Assembly: GCF_021352225.1 (NCBI RefSeq)
Contig: NZ_JAAUVI010000001.1
Location: 186,001 to 250,000, forward strand
DNA length: 64,000 nt
Direction: 5' to 3'
Source: Methylobacterium sp. C25
GTDB taxonomy: Bacteria; Pseudomonadota; Alphaproteobacteria; Rhizobiales; Beijerinckiaceae
Positions 51,786 to 59,378 of this stretch are shown here, one piece after another. The translations under genes and the position numbers were made by a program. The notes under the pieces were generated by a model, which was not told the DNA's origin, ran no database searches, and saw nothing but the letters and a program-made list of their open reading frames with translations. Numbering within the stretch: the first letter of the stretch is position 1; the number at the start of each line of letters is the position of its first letter.

Positions 51786-51805
51786 TTAAAACCAGGAGTT
51801 CCCTC

Positions 51806-52594
51806 ATGGCCAGCAAGTCCACCGTCCTCGTCACAGGCGCCTCTTCCGGCATTGGCGCCATCTATGCAGATCGTTTCGCCAAGCGCGGCCACGACCTCGT
51901 TCTGGTCGCCCGCAACGCCGAGCGGCTCGAGAGTCTTGCCGTACGCCTGAGAGCGGAGACCGGCGTTACGGTCGATGTCATCCAGGCGGACGTCACGGCG
52001 GCGGCGGACATCGCGCGCATCGAGGAGCGGCTTCGGAGCGATGAGCGAATCGAGGTTCTTTTGAACAACGCCGGTGCGGCGCTTCCCGGCAGCTTCGTGG
52101 AGCAGTCCCCGGAGCAGACGGCCGACCTGATCGCCCTGAACATCACCGCTCCGACGCGGTTCGCAGCCGCCGTGGCGCCGCGTTTGGCGCGATCCGGCAA
52201 GGGCGCGATCGTCAATATCGGCTCGGTCGTCGGCCTCGCGCCAGAATTCGGGATGACGGTCTACGGTGCCACCAAGTCCTACATGCTGTTCTTGAGCCAG
52301 GGACTCACCCAGGAACTCGGACCGAAGGGCGTCTACGTCCAGGCGGTTCTGCCGGCCGCGACTCGCACGGAAATCTGGGAGCGCTCCGGACGCGACGTGA
52401 ACAGCCTGCAGGGTGTGATGGAGACCTCAGAGCTGGTAGATGCCGCCCTCGTCGGGTTCGACCGGCGGGAGCCGGTGACGATTCCGCCGCTGCCGAGCGC
52501 AGGCCAGTGGGACGCGCTGGAAGCGGCACGGACGGCGATGATCCCGAATTTCGCGCAGTCACACGCTGCCGAACGGTATCGCGCAACGGCCTGA
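51806..52594 (+). CDS. Short-chain dehydrogenase/reductase
   Basis: The start is ATG 51806 with AGGAG seven bases upstream, giving 262 residues. It is a classical SDR: TGASSGIG at 10-17, NNAGAALPGSF near 90, NIGSVVG with the catalytic Ser (about 140) and YGATKSYML with the Tyr-x-x-x-Lys pair (about 154-158). The cofactor is probably NADP, judging by the arginine in LVARN after the second strand. The reaction is oxidation or reduction of an alcohol/ketone, substrate unknown. It is very likely repressed by the divergent TetR protein via the two operators between them. Confidence 0.92.
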   Translation: MASKSTVLVTGASSGIGAIYADRFAKRGHDLVLVARNAERLESLAVRLRAETGVTVDVIQADVTAAADIARIEERLRSDERIEVLLNNAGAALPGSFVEQSPEQTADLIALNITAPTRFAAAVAPRLARSGKGAIVNIGSVVGLAPEFGMTVYGATKSYMLFLSQGLTQELGPKGVYVQAVLPAATRTEIWERSGRDVNSLQGVMETSELVDAALVGFDRREPVTIPPLPSAGQWDALEAARTAMIPNFAQSHAAERYRATA

Positions 52595-52733
52595 GGAGCA
52601 TGCAGGCAAGGCCGGCGATCGTATCGTGAGGGCTGGACGCCCCGCCGACAGTGCGGGAAGCTGGAGTTTGCGCCCCGCCGCCGAGATTTGCGGCGGTCGC
52701 GCGTCCTGACGCCACCGTCGCGGATTCCCGGCC

Positions 52734-53072
52734 TTGCCCCATCTCGAAGACTTCTACGCCAACAAGCTGCGCGGCGCGCTCGGGCTGACCGACGCGGAAT
52801 CGGTGCTCGACCTGCGTGGCGCGGCCTGGGCAAAGGCCGAGGCCTCCCTGAACGACATGTTGGAGCGCAGCCGCTTCGCGAAGGGCAAGACCGTGGCCGT
52901 GCGCCTCGAACCGCCGCCGGAAGGTGGCGGAGAGACGCTCTTCCAGCCCGTCGGCCGGTTGCTGCTCGATGCCAAGCGCCGCGGCTGGGTCGACCGTCTA
53001 CAGACGCTGCCGGCTGAGGACGGGCTCGGATTCTATATCGCGCTGGCGGGGAAGCCCGAGAAGACCGCCTGA
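52734..53072 (+). CDS. Small Smr-like hypothetical protein (112 aa)
   Basis: This 112-residue protein begins with a TTG (52734); no ATG is available until codon 42. The pattern VLDLRGAAWAKAEASLNDML, followed by KTVAVRLEPPP, GGETLFQPVGRLLLDAKRRGWVDRL and GLGFYIAL, is reminiscent of Smr domains (LDLHG, then a G.G loop). The usual His and GxG motif are missing. I place it as a degenerate Smr-like fold with low certainty. It lies 139 bases after the SDR and converges on the epimerase gene with only 10 bases between. Function unknown; loss of the nuclease residues argues against DNA or RNA cutting. Confidence 0.55.
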   Translation: MPHLEDFYANKLRGALGLTDAESVLDLRGAAWAKAEASLNDMLERSRFAKGKTVAVRLEPPPEGGGETLFQPVGRLLLDAKRRGWVDRLQTLPAEDGLGFYIALAGKPEKTA

Positions 53073-53082
53073 TCGCGTCCAA

Positions 53083-54009
53083 TCAGCCGGCTGCGTTGCG
53101 GGCGAGCTCCGCCAACCCGTCCCGCGACGTCTGCGCCGGCTGCCAGCCGAGCGCGGCCAGCTCGTCGGAGCGCGCGACGAGGGAGCCGGACAGCCGGTCG
53201 AATATCTCCTCGCGCCCCGTGATCCGACAGGCGAGGCCGAGCAGCGGCGATGGCACCAGGAGCAGGCCCGGGCGTCGCCCGAGGCCCGAGCGCAGGGCGG
53301 CCAACATTTCCGGCATGGTCAGCGGATCAGGATCTGCGACGATCAGGGCGCGTTCCAGCGGCCCTGCCGTCTGAAGCACCGTCGCAACCGCAGCAGACAG
53401 GCTCTCCACCGAGGCCAGTGAGCGCCGGCCCGACAGGCCTGCCAGCGGCAGGGGATACGGCGACCGCGCAAGTCTCAGCAGCGCCGCCATATTGCCCTTC
53501 GCGCCGACGCCGTAGACCAGCGCCGGTCGGAGTGCGACCCAATCGAGGCCGGTCTCTGCAAGGACCTGCTCGGCCGCGAGTTTGGAACGCCCATAGGCGT
53601 CGGTCGGGACGGATGGGTCTGCTTCGGTGACCGGGTTCGGCGCGCTCGCCCCCGTCTGCGCCCGAATCGAGGACAGGAACACAAAGCGCCGCACCTTGGC
53701 ACGCTGCGCCGCCTCGGCGAGGCGCCGGGTGGCCTCCGTGTTGGAGCTGCGAAAATCGTCTTCCGGCGCCCCCGACATGGCATTGGCAAGACCCGCCGAA
53801 TGCACCACGGCATCCACGCCAGACAATGCGGCGGCCATGTTGATCGGCCGGGCGAGATCGCCGACGACGGCGCTGCTGGCGCCCTCCGGCACCTCGACGG
53901 GCCGGCGCAGCAGGACCCGAACACGATAGCCTCGCGCCGTGAGCGCCTTGAGCAGATGCCGGCCGATGAATCCGGTCGCGCCGGTGAGCGCAATCAAGGG
54001 TCCGCTCAT
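53083..54009 (-). CDS. NAD-dependent epimerase/dehydratase family protein
   Basis: The start is ATG 54007-54009 (MSGPLIALTGATGFIGRHLL), giving 308 residues. Visible are the NAD-binding GATGFIG (10-16), the VVGDLARP turn, SGVDAVVHSAGLA, a Ser in FVFLSSIRA and the catalytic DAYGRSKLAAE (Tyr-x-x-x-Lys). This belongs to the extended SDR group that includes UDP-glucose 4-epimerase and WbpV/FnlB-type sugar enzymes, and fits nucleotide-sugar modification or isoprenoid/ubiquinone-related NDUFA9-like roles. No polysaccharide genes are adjacent, so the substrate remains open. The tail end is 10 bases from the Smr-like gene. Confidence 0.85.
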   Translation of the reverse strand: MSGPLIALTGATGFIGRHLLKALTARGYRVRVLLRRPVEVPEGASSAVVGDLARPINMAAALSGVDAVVHSAGLANAMSGAPEDDFRSSNTEATRRLAEAAQRAKVRRFVFLSSIRAQTGASAPNPVTEADPSVPTDAYGRSKLAAEQVLAETGLDWVALRPALVYGVGAKGNMAALLRLARSPYPLPLAGLSGRRSLASVESLSAAVATVLQTAGPLERALIVADPDPLTMPEMLAALRSGLGRRPGLLLVPSPLLGLACRITGREEIFDRLSGSLVARSDELAALGWQPAQTSRDGLAELARNAAG

Positions 54010-54318
54010 GCTCGTACTGCCTCGCTGGCGCTGCAGGGCGACGAGACCGTCGCCCGCCATCGACCCCATGACGGTGCCGGGCCAGAACCATCAAAGCAAG
54101 CACGGGCAGGCACGGCGCTAGACGGCCCCAAGGCGGCTATCCAACGGCCAAGCTAAAGACCCGGGCCGTCCTGGCTTGTTTTGGCCGCAAATCCACGCGA
54201 CGCCGTGGTCCGACCGCGCGACATTTCAGCGGTGAGCACTCCGACGTCCCGGAGTCCACCACCTTGCCCATGGAAAGCCGCGCCGATACCACTTGTCCCG
54301 CCTGCCGGATCGCATGCC
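54010..54318. other. Divergent intergenic region
   Basis: This region holds the start of the epimerase gene (leftward) and the uncertain start of the GGDEF-EAL gene (rightward). In-frame TTG at 54181 and GTG at 54232 are possible earlier starts of the latter. No repeats or hairpins of note were seen. Confidence 0.35.
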
Positions 54319-57243
54319 GTGGTTGAAGAGCGGTCCCGAAGAAAAGCTCCGTTGCGCCAGATTCCCCTCGTCCTCGCTTTCCTGACGGCGCTCTTTGGCG
54401 CTCTCGGCCTTACGCTGCCCGCTCACGCGGTCGAGGCAGTGCGCGTGACGCTCGACGCGCCGGCCATCGACCTGACCTCGACGATCGAGCGCTATCGCTC
54501 GGATGGCGATCTCATCCAGATCTCCACCGCCCCCGGCAAGGACGGCATCGTGCGCCGCATCGCCGTGAAGGCGCGCGAGGCCGGGGCCCGGCCCGACTGG
54601 ATGGTCTTTGCGCTCACCAACGACACTGACGAGCAGATCGACCGGCTGCTGGTCGCCCCGCATTTCCGCCTCGTCGGCTCCGGCGTGGTCTGGCCGGATC
54701 TCGGCGGCTCGCGCATTGCAGCGATCACCGCGAGCGAGGGCATCCGGCCCGACCGCGACGAAAGCACCGACGCCGACCAGTTCCTGATCACGCTCGATCC
54801 CGGCACGACCGTCACCTACGTCGCCGAGTTGAAAGGCCCGAACGTTCCCCAGGTCTATCTCTGGGACCAGGACGCCTACCGTAAGAAAACCTCGGGCCTG
54901 ACGCTCTACGAGGGCATCATCATCGGGATTGCGGGCCTGCTGGCACTGTTCCTGACGATCATCTTCGTGGTGAAGGGCGCGATCATCTTTCCAGCCGCCG
55001 CTGCTTTGGCTTGGTCGGTGCTCGCCTATGCCTGCATCGATTTCGGCTTCTTCCAGCGGGTTTTTCCCACAACCGAAGTGGTCGAGCGCGTCTACCGCGC
55101 TTCGGCCGAGGCGGTGCTCGGTGCGACGCTGCTCGTCTTCCTGTTCGCCTATCTGAACCTGTCGCGCTGGCACGTGCGCTACAGCCACGTCGCCTTCTTC
55201 TGGCTGGCCTTCCTCGCGGGCCTAGTGGGTCTAGCCGCCTTTGACCCGCCGGTGGCGGCGGGCGTGGCGCGCATCTCGATCGCCGCAGTGGCCGGTGTCG
55301 GGCTGCTGCTGATCCTCTACCTCGCAGTCCATAACGGCTACGACCGGGCCATCCTGCTGATCCCAACCTGGCTGCTGCTGCTGGTCTGGGTGGTAGCCGC
55401 GGCCTTCACGGTGACCGGCCAGATCGGGTCCGACCTGGTCCAGCCGGCGCTGATCGGCGGACTCGTGCTGATCGTGATGCTGATCGGCTTCACGGTGATG
55501 CAGCACGCCTTCACTGGCAGCGGCATGGGCCACGCCCTGGTTTCGGATACGGAGCGGCGCGCGCTGGCGCTGACGGGGGCTGGCGACATCGTCTTCGACT
55601 GGGACGTGCTCGGCGACCGGGTTTTCGCCGGCCAGGAGATCGAGAGCCAGCTCGGTCTCAAACGCGGCTCCCTCGAAGGGCCGGCCTCGAACTGGCTCGG
55701 CCTGCTGCATCCCTTCGACGTCGAGCGCTACTCGGCAGCGCTCGATACCGTGATCGAGGAACGCCGCGGGCGCATCCTGCACGATTTCCGGCTGCGCTCG
55801 GCTTCCGGCCCCTATTACTGGTACCGCCTCAAGGCGCGGCCAGTGATCGGCACCGATGGCGAGGTCGTGCGCATCGTCGGCACCATCGCCGACGTCACGG
55901 AGAACAAGACCGCCGAGGAGCGGCTGCTGCACGATGCCGTGCATGACAGCCTCACCGGACTGCCGAACCGCGAGCTGTTCTACGACCGCCTCGACGCTGC
56001 TCTCGCGATGGCCGGCCAGGACCAGCGCCTGAAGCCGGCGGTGATCGTGCTCGACATCGACCGCTTCAAGGCGATCAACGACGCGATCGGCCTCTCGGCC
56101 GGCGATTCGATCCTCCTTACGCTCTCGCGCAGGCTCGGCCGCCTGCTGAGGCCGCAAGATACGCTGGCGCGCGTCGCCGGCGACGAGTTCGCGGTGATCC
56201 TGCAATCCGAGCGCGATCCGGACCGCATTCTCTCCTTCGCCGAGATGATCCGGCGCGCGATCGCGACGCCCGTGACCTATGCCGACCGCGAAGTCTTCCT
56301 CACCGTGTCCGTCGGCATCGCGCTCTACGAGGGCGGCCAGGGGACGGCGGCGCCCAAGCGCGAGGACGTCTTCAAGAACGCCGAGATGGCGATGATCCAG
56401 GCCAAGCGCGGCGGCGGCGACCGCACCGACGTGTTCCGCGCCACAATGCGGACCGAGCGCTCGGACCGGCTCATGCTGGAAGGAGACCTGCGCAAGTCGC
56501 TGGAGCGCAACGAGATCAAGGTACTGTTCCACCCGATCGTCCGGCTGGAAGACAGGACCGTCGCCGGCTTCGAGACGATCCTGCGCTGGGACCATCCGAA
56601 GCTCGGGCGAATCCCGCCCTCGACCTTCATGCCCGTGGCGGAAGAGACCGGCTTCATCGTCAATCTCGGCAACTACGCCATCGAGCGCACGGCGCTGGAG
56701 CTGGCCGCCTGGCAACGCTCGCTCGAAGTCGAGCCGCCGATCTTCGCCACCGTGAACATTTCGTCGCGGCAGCTCCTGCGGCACGACCTGCTGCACGACG
56801 TAAAGACGGTGCTCGCCCGCTCGGGCGTCATCCCCGGCTCGCTCAAGCTGGAGCTGACCGAGAGTCTGGTGATGGAGAACCCGGAATACGCGGCCCAGAT
56901 GCTTGCCCGGATCCACGATCTCGGCGCCGGCCTCTCGCTCGACGATTTCGGCACCGGCTATTCAGCGCTGTCCTACCTGCAGCGCTTCCCCTTCGACTCG
57001 ATCAAGATCGACCATTCCTTCGTCCGGCAGATGGGCTCCGGCCGAACGGCGATCCTGCGCTCGATCGTCAAGATGGCGCAGGAGCTCGGCCTCGCCATTA
57101 TCGCCGAGGGGGCGGAATCCGAGGCCGACGCGCAAGGCTTGCAGGACGTGGGCTGCGACTACGCTCAGGGCGCGGCCTTCGGCGAGCCGATGACCGTGCT
57201 GCAGGCCCGCCAGCTCGTGGGAGCGGCGCCGGAAGCGGCCTGA
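54319..57243 (+). CDS. Membrane GGDEF-EAL cyclic-di-GMP protein
   Basis: With GTG 54319 as start (about 974 residues) the protein begins just before a signal peptide (PLVLAFLTALFGALGLTLPAHA). An in-frame TTG at 54181 is possible. A periplasmic beta-rich region (about 45-195) precedes a seven-helix block (about 197-394) as in 7TMR-DISM sensors. A PAS domain follows at about 410-530. The GGDEF domain centres on AGDEF near residue 618. The EAL domain starts near 749 with ETI in place of EAL but keeps LELTESLVMEN, DDFGTGYSALSYLQ and KIDHSFV. It could make or break c-di-GMP, or only sense it. The single-domain response regulator directly after is convergent. Confidence 0.9.
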   Translation: MVEERSRRKAPLRQIPLVLAFLTALFGALGLTLPAHAVEAVRVTLDAPAIDLTSTIERYRSDGDLIQISTAPGKDGIVRRIAVKAREAGARPDWMVFALTNDTDEQIDRLLVAPHFRLVGSGVVWPDLGGSRIAAITASEGIRPDRDESTDADQFLITLDPGTTVTYVAELKGPNVPQVYLWDQDAYRKKTSGLTLYEGIIIGIAGLLALFLTIIFVVKGAIIFPAAAALAWSVLAYACIDFGFFQRVFPTTEVVERVYRASAEAVLGATLLVFLFAYLNLSRWHVRYSHVAFFWLAFLAGLVGLAAFDPPVAAGVARISIAAVAGVGLLLILYLAVHNGYDRAILLIPTWLLLLVWVVAAAFTVTGQIGSDLVQPALIGGLVLIVMLIGFTVMQHAFTGSGMGHALVSDTERRALALTGAGDIVFDWDVLGDRVFAGQEIESQLGLKRGSLEGPASNWLGLLHPFDVERYSAALDTVIEERRGRILHDFRLRSASGPYYWYRLKARPVIGTDGEVVRIVGTIADVTENKTAEERLLHDAVHDSLTGLPNRELFYDRLDAALAMAGQDQRLKPAVIVLDIDRFKAINDAIGLSAGDSILLTLSRRLGRLLRPQDTLARVAGDEFAVILQSERDPDRILSFAEMIRRAIATPVTYADREVFLTVSVGIALYEGGQGTAAPKREDVFKNAEMAMIQAKRGGGDRTDVFRATMRTERSDRLMLEGDLRKSLERNEIKVLFHPIVRLEDRTVAGFETILRWDHPKLGRIPPSTFMPVAEETGFIVNLGNYAIERTALELAAWQRSLEVEPPIFATVNISSRQLLRHDLLHDVKTVLARSGVIPGSLKLELTESLVMENPEYAAQMLARIHDLGAGLSLDDFGTGYSALSYLQRFPFDSIKIDHSFVRQMGSGRTAILRSIVKMAQELGLAIIAEGAESEADAQGLQDVGCDYAQGAAFGEPMTVLQARQLVGAAPEAA

Positions 57244-57245
57244 TC

Positions 57246-57608
57246 TTAAGCCTGCGCGCAGAGATCGCGCAGGGTATCGACCAGCCGCTCGGCCTTCACG
57301 GGCTTGCGATGGATCGGGATGTCCGGCCATTGCAGCTTCATCGCCCGCGGCAATGTCCCGGCCGTGCAGACCAGGACGGGCACGCCGGCCGCAGCGAGAC
57401 GCTCGGCCGTCGGCGTGGCCTCGCCATCGGCGAGGTTCAGATCGAGGATCGCGGCGTCCACGGTCTCGGTGTCCAGCAGCCGCAATGCGTCGCGGTTGGT
57501 CCGGAACGGCCCGACGACGTGGCCATGACTCCCTTCGACGATGTCGGACAATTCGATCGCGAGCAGCGCCTCGTCCTCGACGATGAGGACTCGCCTTCCC
57601 TGCAGCAT
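57246..57608 (-). CDS. Single-domain response regulator
   Basis: The start is ATG 57606-57608 with GGGGAG upstream, giving 120 residues, a lone receiver domain. The acidic pair is at Glu11/Asp12 (IVEDEALL), the phosphorylated Asp56 sits in AILDLNLADGEA, a conserved Thr is in CTAG and the Lys in IHRKPVKAERL. No output domain is present, so it acts by phospho-relay or protein contact, as with the single-domain regulators common in alphaproteobacteria. It ends two bases from the stop of the GGDEF-EAL gene in convergent orientation. The partner kinase is unknown; its spelling is close to receivers linked to HWE kinases. Confidence 0.9.
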   Translation of the reverse strand: MLQGRRVLIVEDEALLAIELSDIVEGSHGHVVGPFRTNRDALRLLDTETVDAAILDLNLADGEATPTAERLAAAGVPVLVCTAGTLPRAMKLQWPDIPIHRKPVKAERLVDTLRDLCAQA

Positions 57609-57959
57609 GAAGTGCTCCCCGGCGCGTGGATGCGCCAAGCCAAAGATGACCGTGTACTCGGGAACAGTGCAGACCGATGCCGAGGTGAGCTCGTGAGATT
57701 AGCTTGAGTTCACGTCTCGCGAAGCAGTCTGCGACACCGAGATTGCAGCTTGGCCGGACGCTCGTCAATGGTACAATTTTATTGAAAATCAGCTTCGCAG
57801 AACGATCGGAATGCTGGTCTCATTCAACTCGCGGCCAGCAACGATACGGCCCGATCTCGACGATCGTTTTAAAGCTCCCTTAACCATGTCGTCGCAAAGT
57901 CCAGTGGAGACACGACGATCGCTCTTGAGCGGTCTGCGGACGGTTTGCGGAGACGAGCG
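57609..57959. other. Intergenic region with AT-rich promoter zone
   Basis: These 351 bases lie between the response regulator (leftward) and the small gene at 57960 (rightward). The part at 57770-57800 is AT-rich and contains a promoter-like pair listed separately. No other structure was found. Confidence 0.4.
57750..57777 (+). promoter_or_regulatory. Sigma-70-like promoter candidate
   Basis: TTGGCC (57750-57755) and TACAAT (57772-57777) are spaced by 16 bases and sit in an AT-rich island. They face the gene pair at 57960-59322, about 180 bases upstream. Confidence 0.4.
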
Positions 57960-58331
57960 ATGGCCGAGGCGGCGCGGCGGACGAGATACGGACACGGCTC
58001 CGACGTCGTTCGGCGCCTGATCGCGCGCCCGATTCACATGCACGCGACGCCGGCCGCGCGGACGCCCTTGGCCAGCGCTCCGCAGCCGATCGCCGAGGAG
58101 CCCGAGACGAGCTTCGACGAGCCGGCCGATGCAGTGTCCTCGGACATCAAACGTCTACGGACAGAGATGATGCTGCTGAAGGCCGTGCTCCACGCCGAGC
58201 GCAGCGAGAACGCCAGCCTTCGTGCCTGCCTCGGTCTCGACGAGGAAGACGACACCCTCGGCGCCGAAGCGCGCGCCGTCCGCGACCGCTGGGCCACCCT
58301 GGTCGACCGGCTGCTGCACGCCCCCGTCTGA
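57960..58331 (+). CDS. Hypothetical protein upstream of flavin-reductase-like gene (123 aa)
   Basis: The start is ATG 57960 with GGAG seven bases before. The 123-residue protein has a basic N-terminus (EAARRTRYGHGSDVVRRLIARP), a Pro/Ala/Glu-rich middle and a helical end (VSSDIKRLRTEMMLLKAVLHAERSENASLRACLG) that looks like a short coiled coil. No known family is recognised. It ends 46 bases before the flavin-reductase-like gene and is probably co-transcribed with it, so the two may act together. Function unknown. Confidence 0.6.
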   Translation: MAEAARRTRYGHGSDVVRRLIARPIHMHATPAARTPLASAPQPIAEEPETSFDEPADAVSSDIKRLRTEMMLLKAVLHAERSENASLRACLGLDEEDDTLGAEARAVRDRWATLVDRLLHAPV

Positions 58332-58377
58332 CGCGCGAAGCCCGCGTCATCATCATTTATCGAAACGGGAGACGGCC

Positions 58378-59322
58378 ATGAGCGCCCGTTGCTCACTCGT
58401 CGTCAACGGCAAGTCGGTGCGCGTCTCCACGGGAGATACGCAGGTCGATGATGCCGTGTCCGACGGCATGATGACCCAGATGCAGGGCGTGCACGGTGCC
58501 GCCGCGTTCGGCCAAGGCGGCGCCCCGGCCGGACGCCGGGCCGAGCCGCGCGCGCAGCGCGCCGAGCCGATGCGCCTCAAGATGCCCGCCGCCAACCCCC
58601 TGCAGGCGCCGGGCGAGCCCGAGCTGGCCCAGGAATCGGTGAAGCGCAGCGGCACCATCACCGAGATCACCCGGCTCTGCCCCGGCGTCGTCGAGGCCGT
58701 GGTCACGCTGACCAATCCGCTTGCCTATCAGCCCGGTCACCAGGTGGTGCTGTCGCTGACCGGCTGGCATCCCGTCACGCTCACACCCTCGCTCCGGGTC
58801 GACGGCGCGGCCGAGCTGAACGAGCTGGTGTTCCATATCGGCGTGGAAGCCGGCGTCGTCGCTGGCTCCTTCGCGGGCGAGCTCGAACTCGGCAAGCCGG
58901 TGAAAGTGCAGGGACCCGTCGGCCGCGGCCAATACCGGCCCGGCGGCGGCCGCATGGTCTTGGTGGCGGACGAGGCCGGCTTTGCCGGCATCTGGGCCAT
59001 CGCCCGCGCGGCGCGCTACATCGAGCCGGCACGGGAGCAGGCCCTGGTGGTGGGAGCGCGCGATCCGCTCGACCTCTACATGCGGCCGGCCCTCGATTGG
59101 CTGACGGCCACTGGAGTCTCGCGGATCATCACGGTCGCGGATCGCAACCGGCAGCGGCCGCCGGACGTGCGACCCGGACCGCTCACCGCACATATCCCGA
59201 TGCTGCGCGCGAACGATGCGGTCCATGTCTCCGGCCGCGCCGCGACGGTCGGGGCCGTGGAAGTTTTGGCCGCGAGCGTCGGGGCCCGCTGCTACACGAT
59301 TCCCCTGGACGCGACGATCTGA
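58378..59322 (+). CDS. Flavin/ferredoxin-reductase-like protein lacking cofactor motifs
   Basis: This 314-residue protein has an N-terminal segment (about 1-30; CSLVVNGKSVRVSTGDTQVDDAV) resembling the start of a plant-type [2Fe-2S] ferredoxin domain, but without the cysteine cluster. A Pro/Ala/Arg linker follows. From about 90 there is a ferredoxin-reductase-like barrel (GTITEITRLCPGVVEAVVTL, NPLAYQPGHQVVLSL). The FAD signature RxY(S/T) expected next is replaced by HPVTLTPSL. A NAD-binding-like half (GRMVLVADEAGFAGIWAIARA, ALVVGARDPLDLYMRPAL) follows. It may have become a regulator or scaffold, or bind flavin differently. GGGAG precedes the ATG. A strong terminator lies just after the stop. 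Confidence 0.72.
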   Translation: MSARCSLVVNGKSVRVSTGDTQVDDAVSDGMMTQMQGVHGAAAFGQGGAPAGRRAEPRAQRAEPMRLKMPAANPLQAPGEPELAQESVKRSGTITEITRLCPGVVEAVVTLTNPLAYQPGHQVVLSLTGWHPVTLTPSLRVDGAAELNELVFHIGVEAGVVAGSFAGELELGKPVKVQGPVGRGQYRPGGGRMVLVADEAGFAGIWAIARAARYIEPAREQALVVGARDPLDLYMRPALDWLTATGVSRIITVADRNRQRPPDVRPGPLTAHIPMLRANDAVHVSGRAATVGAVEVLAASVGARCYTIPLDATI

Positions 59323-59360
59323 AAAAAGAAGAAGGCCCGCCTCGATGTCGAGACGGGCCT
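59323..59360 (-). terminator. Terminator of glycogen phosphorylase gene
   Basis: AGGCCCG (59333-59339) pairs with CGGGCCT (59354-59360), enclosing CTCGA/TCGAG. On the minus strand a T-rich run (bases 59332 to 59322) follows. It also bounds the plus-strand gene ending at 59322. Confidence 0.88.
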
Positions 59361-59378
59361 GGTTCCAAACGCCGGCTA

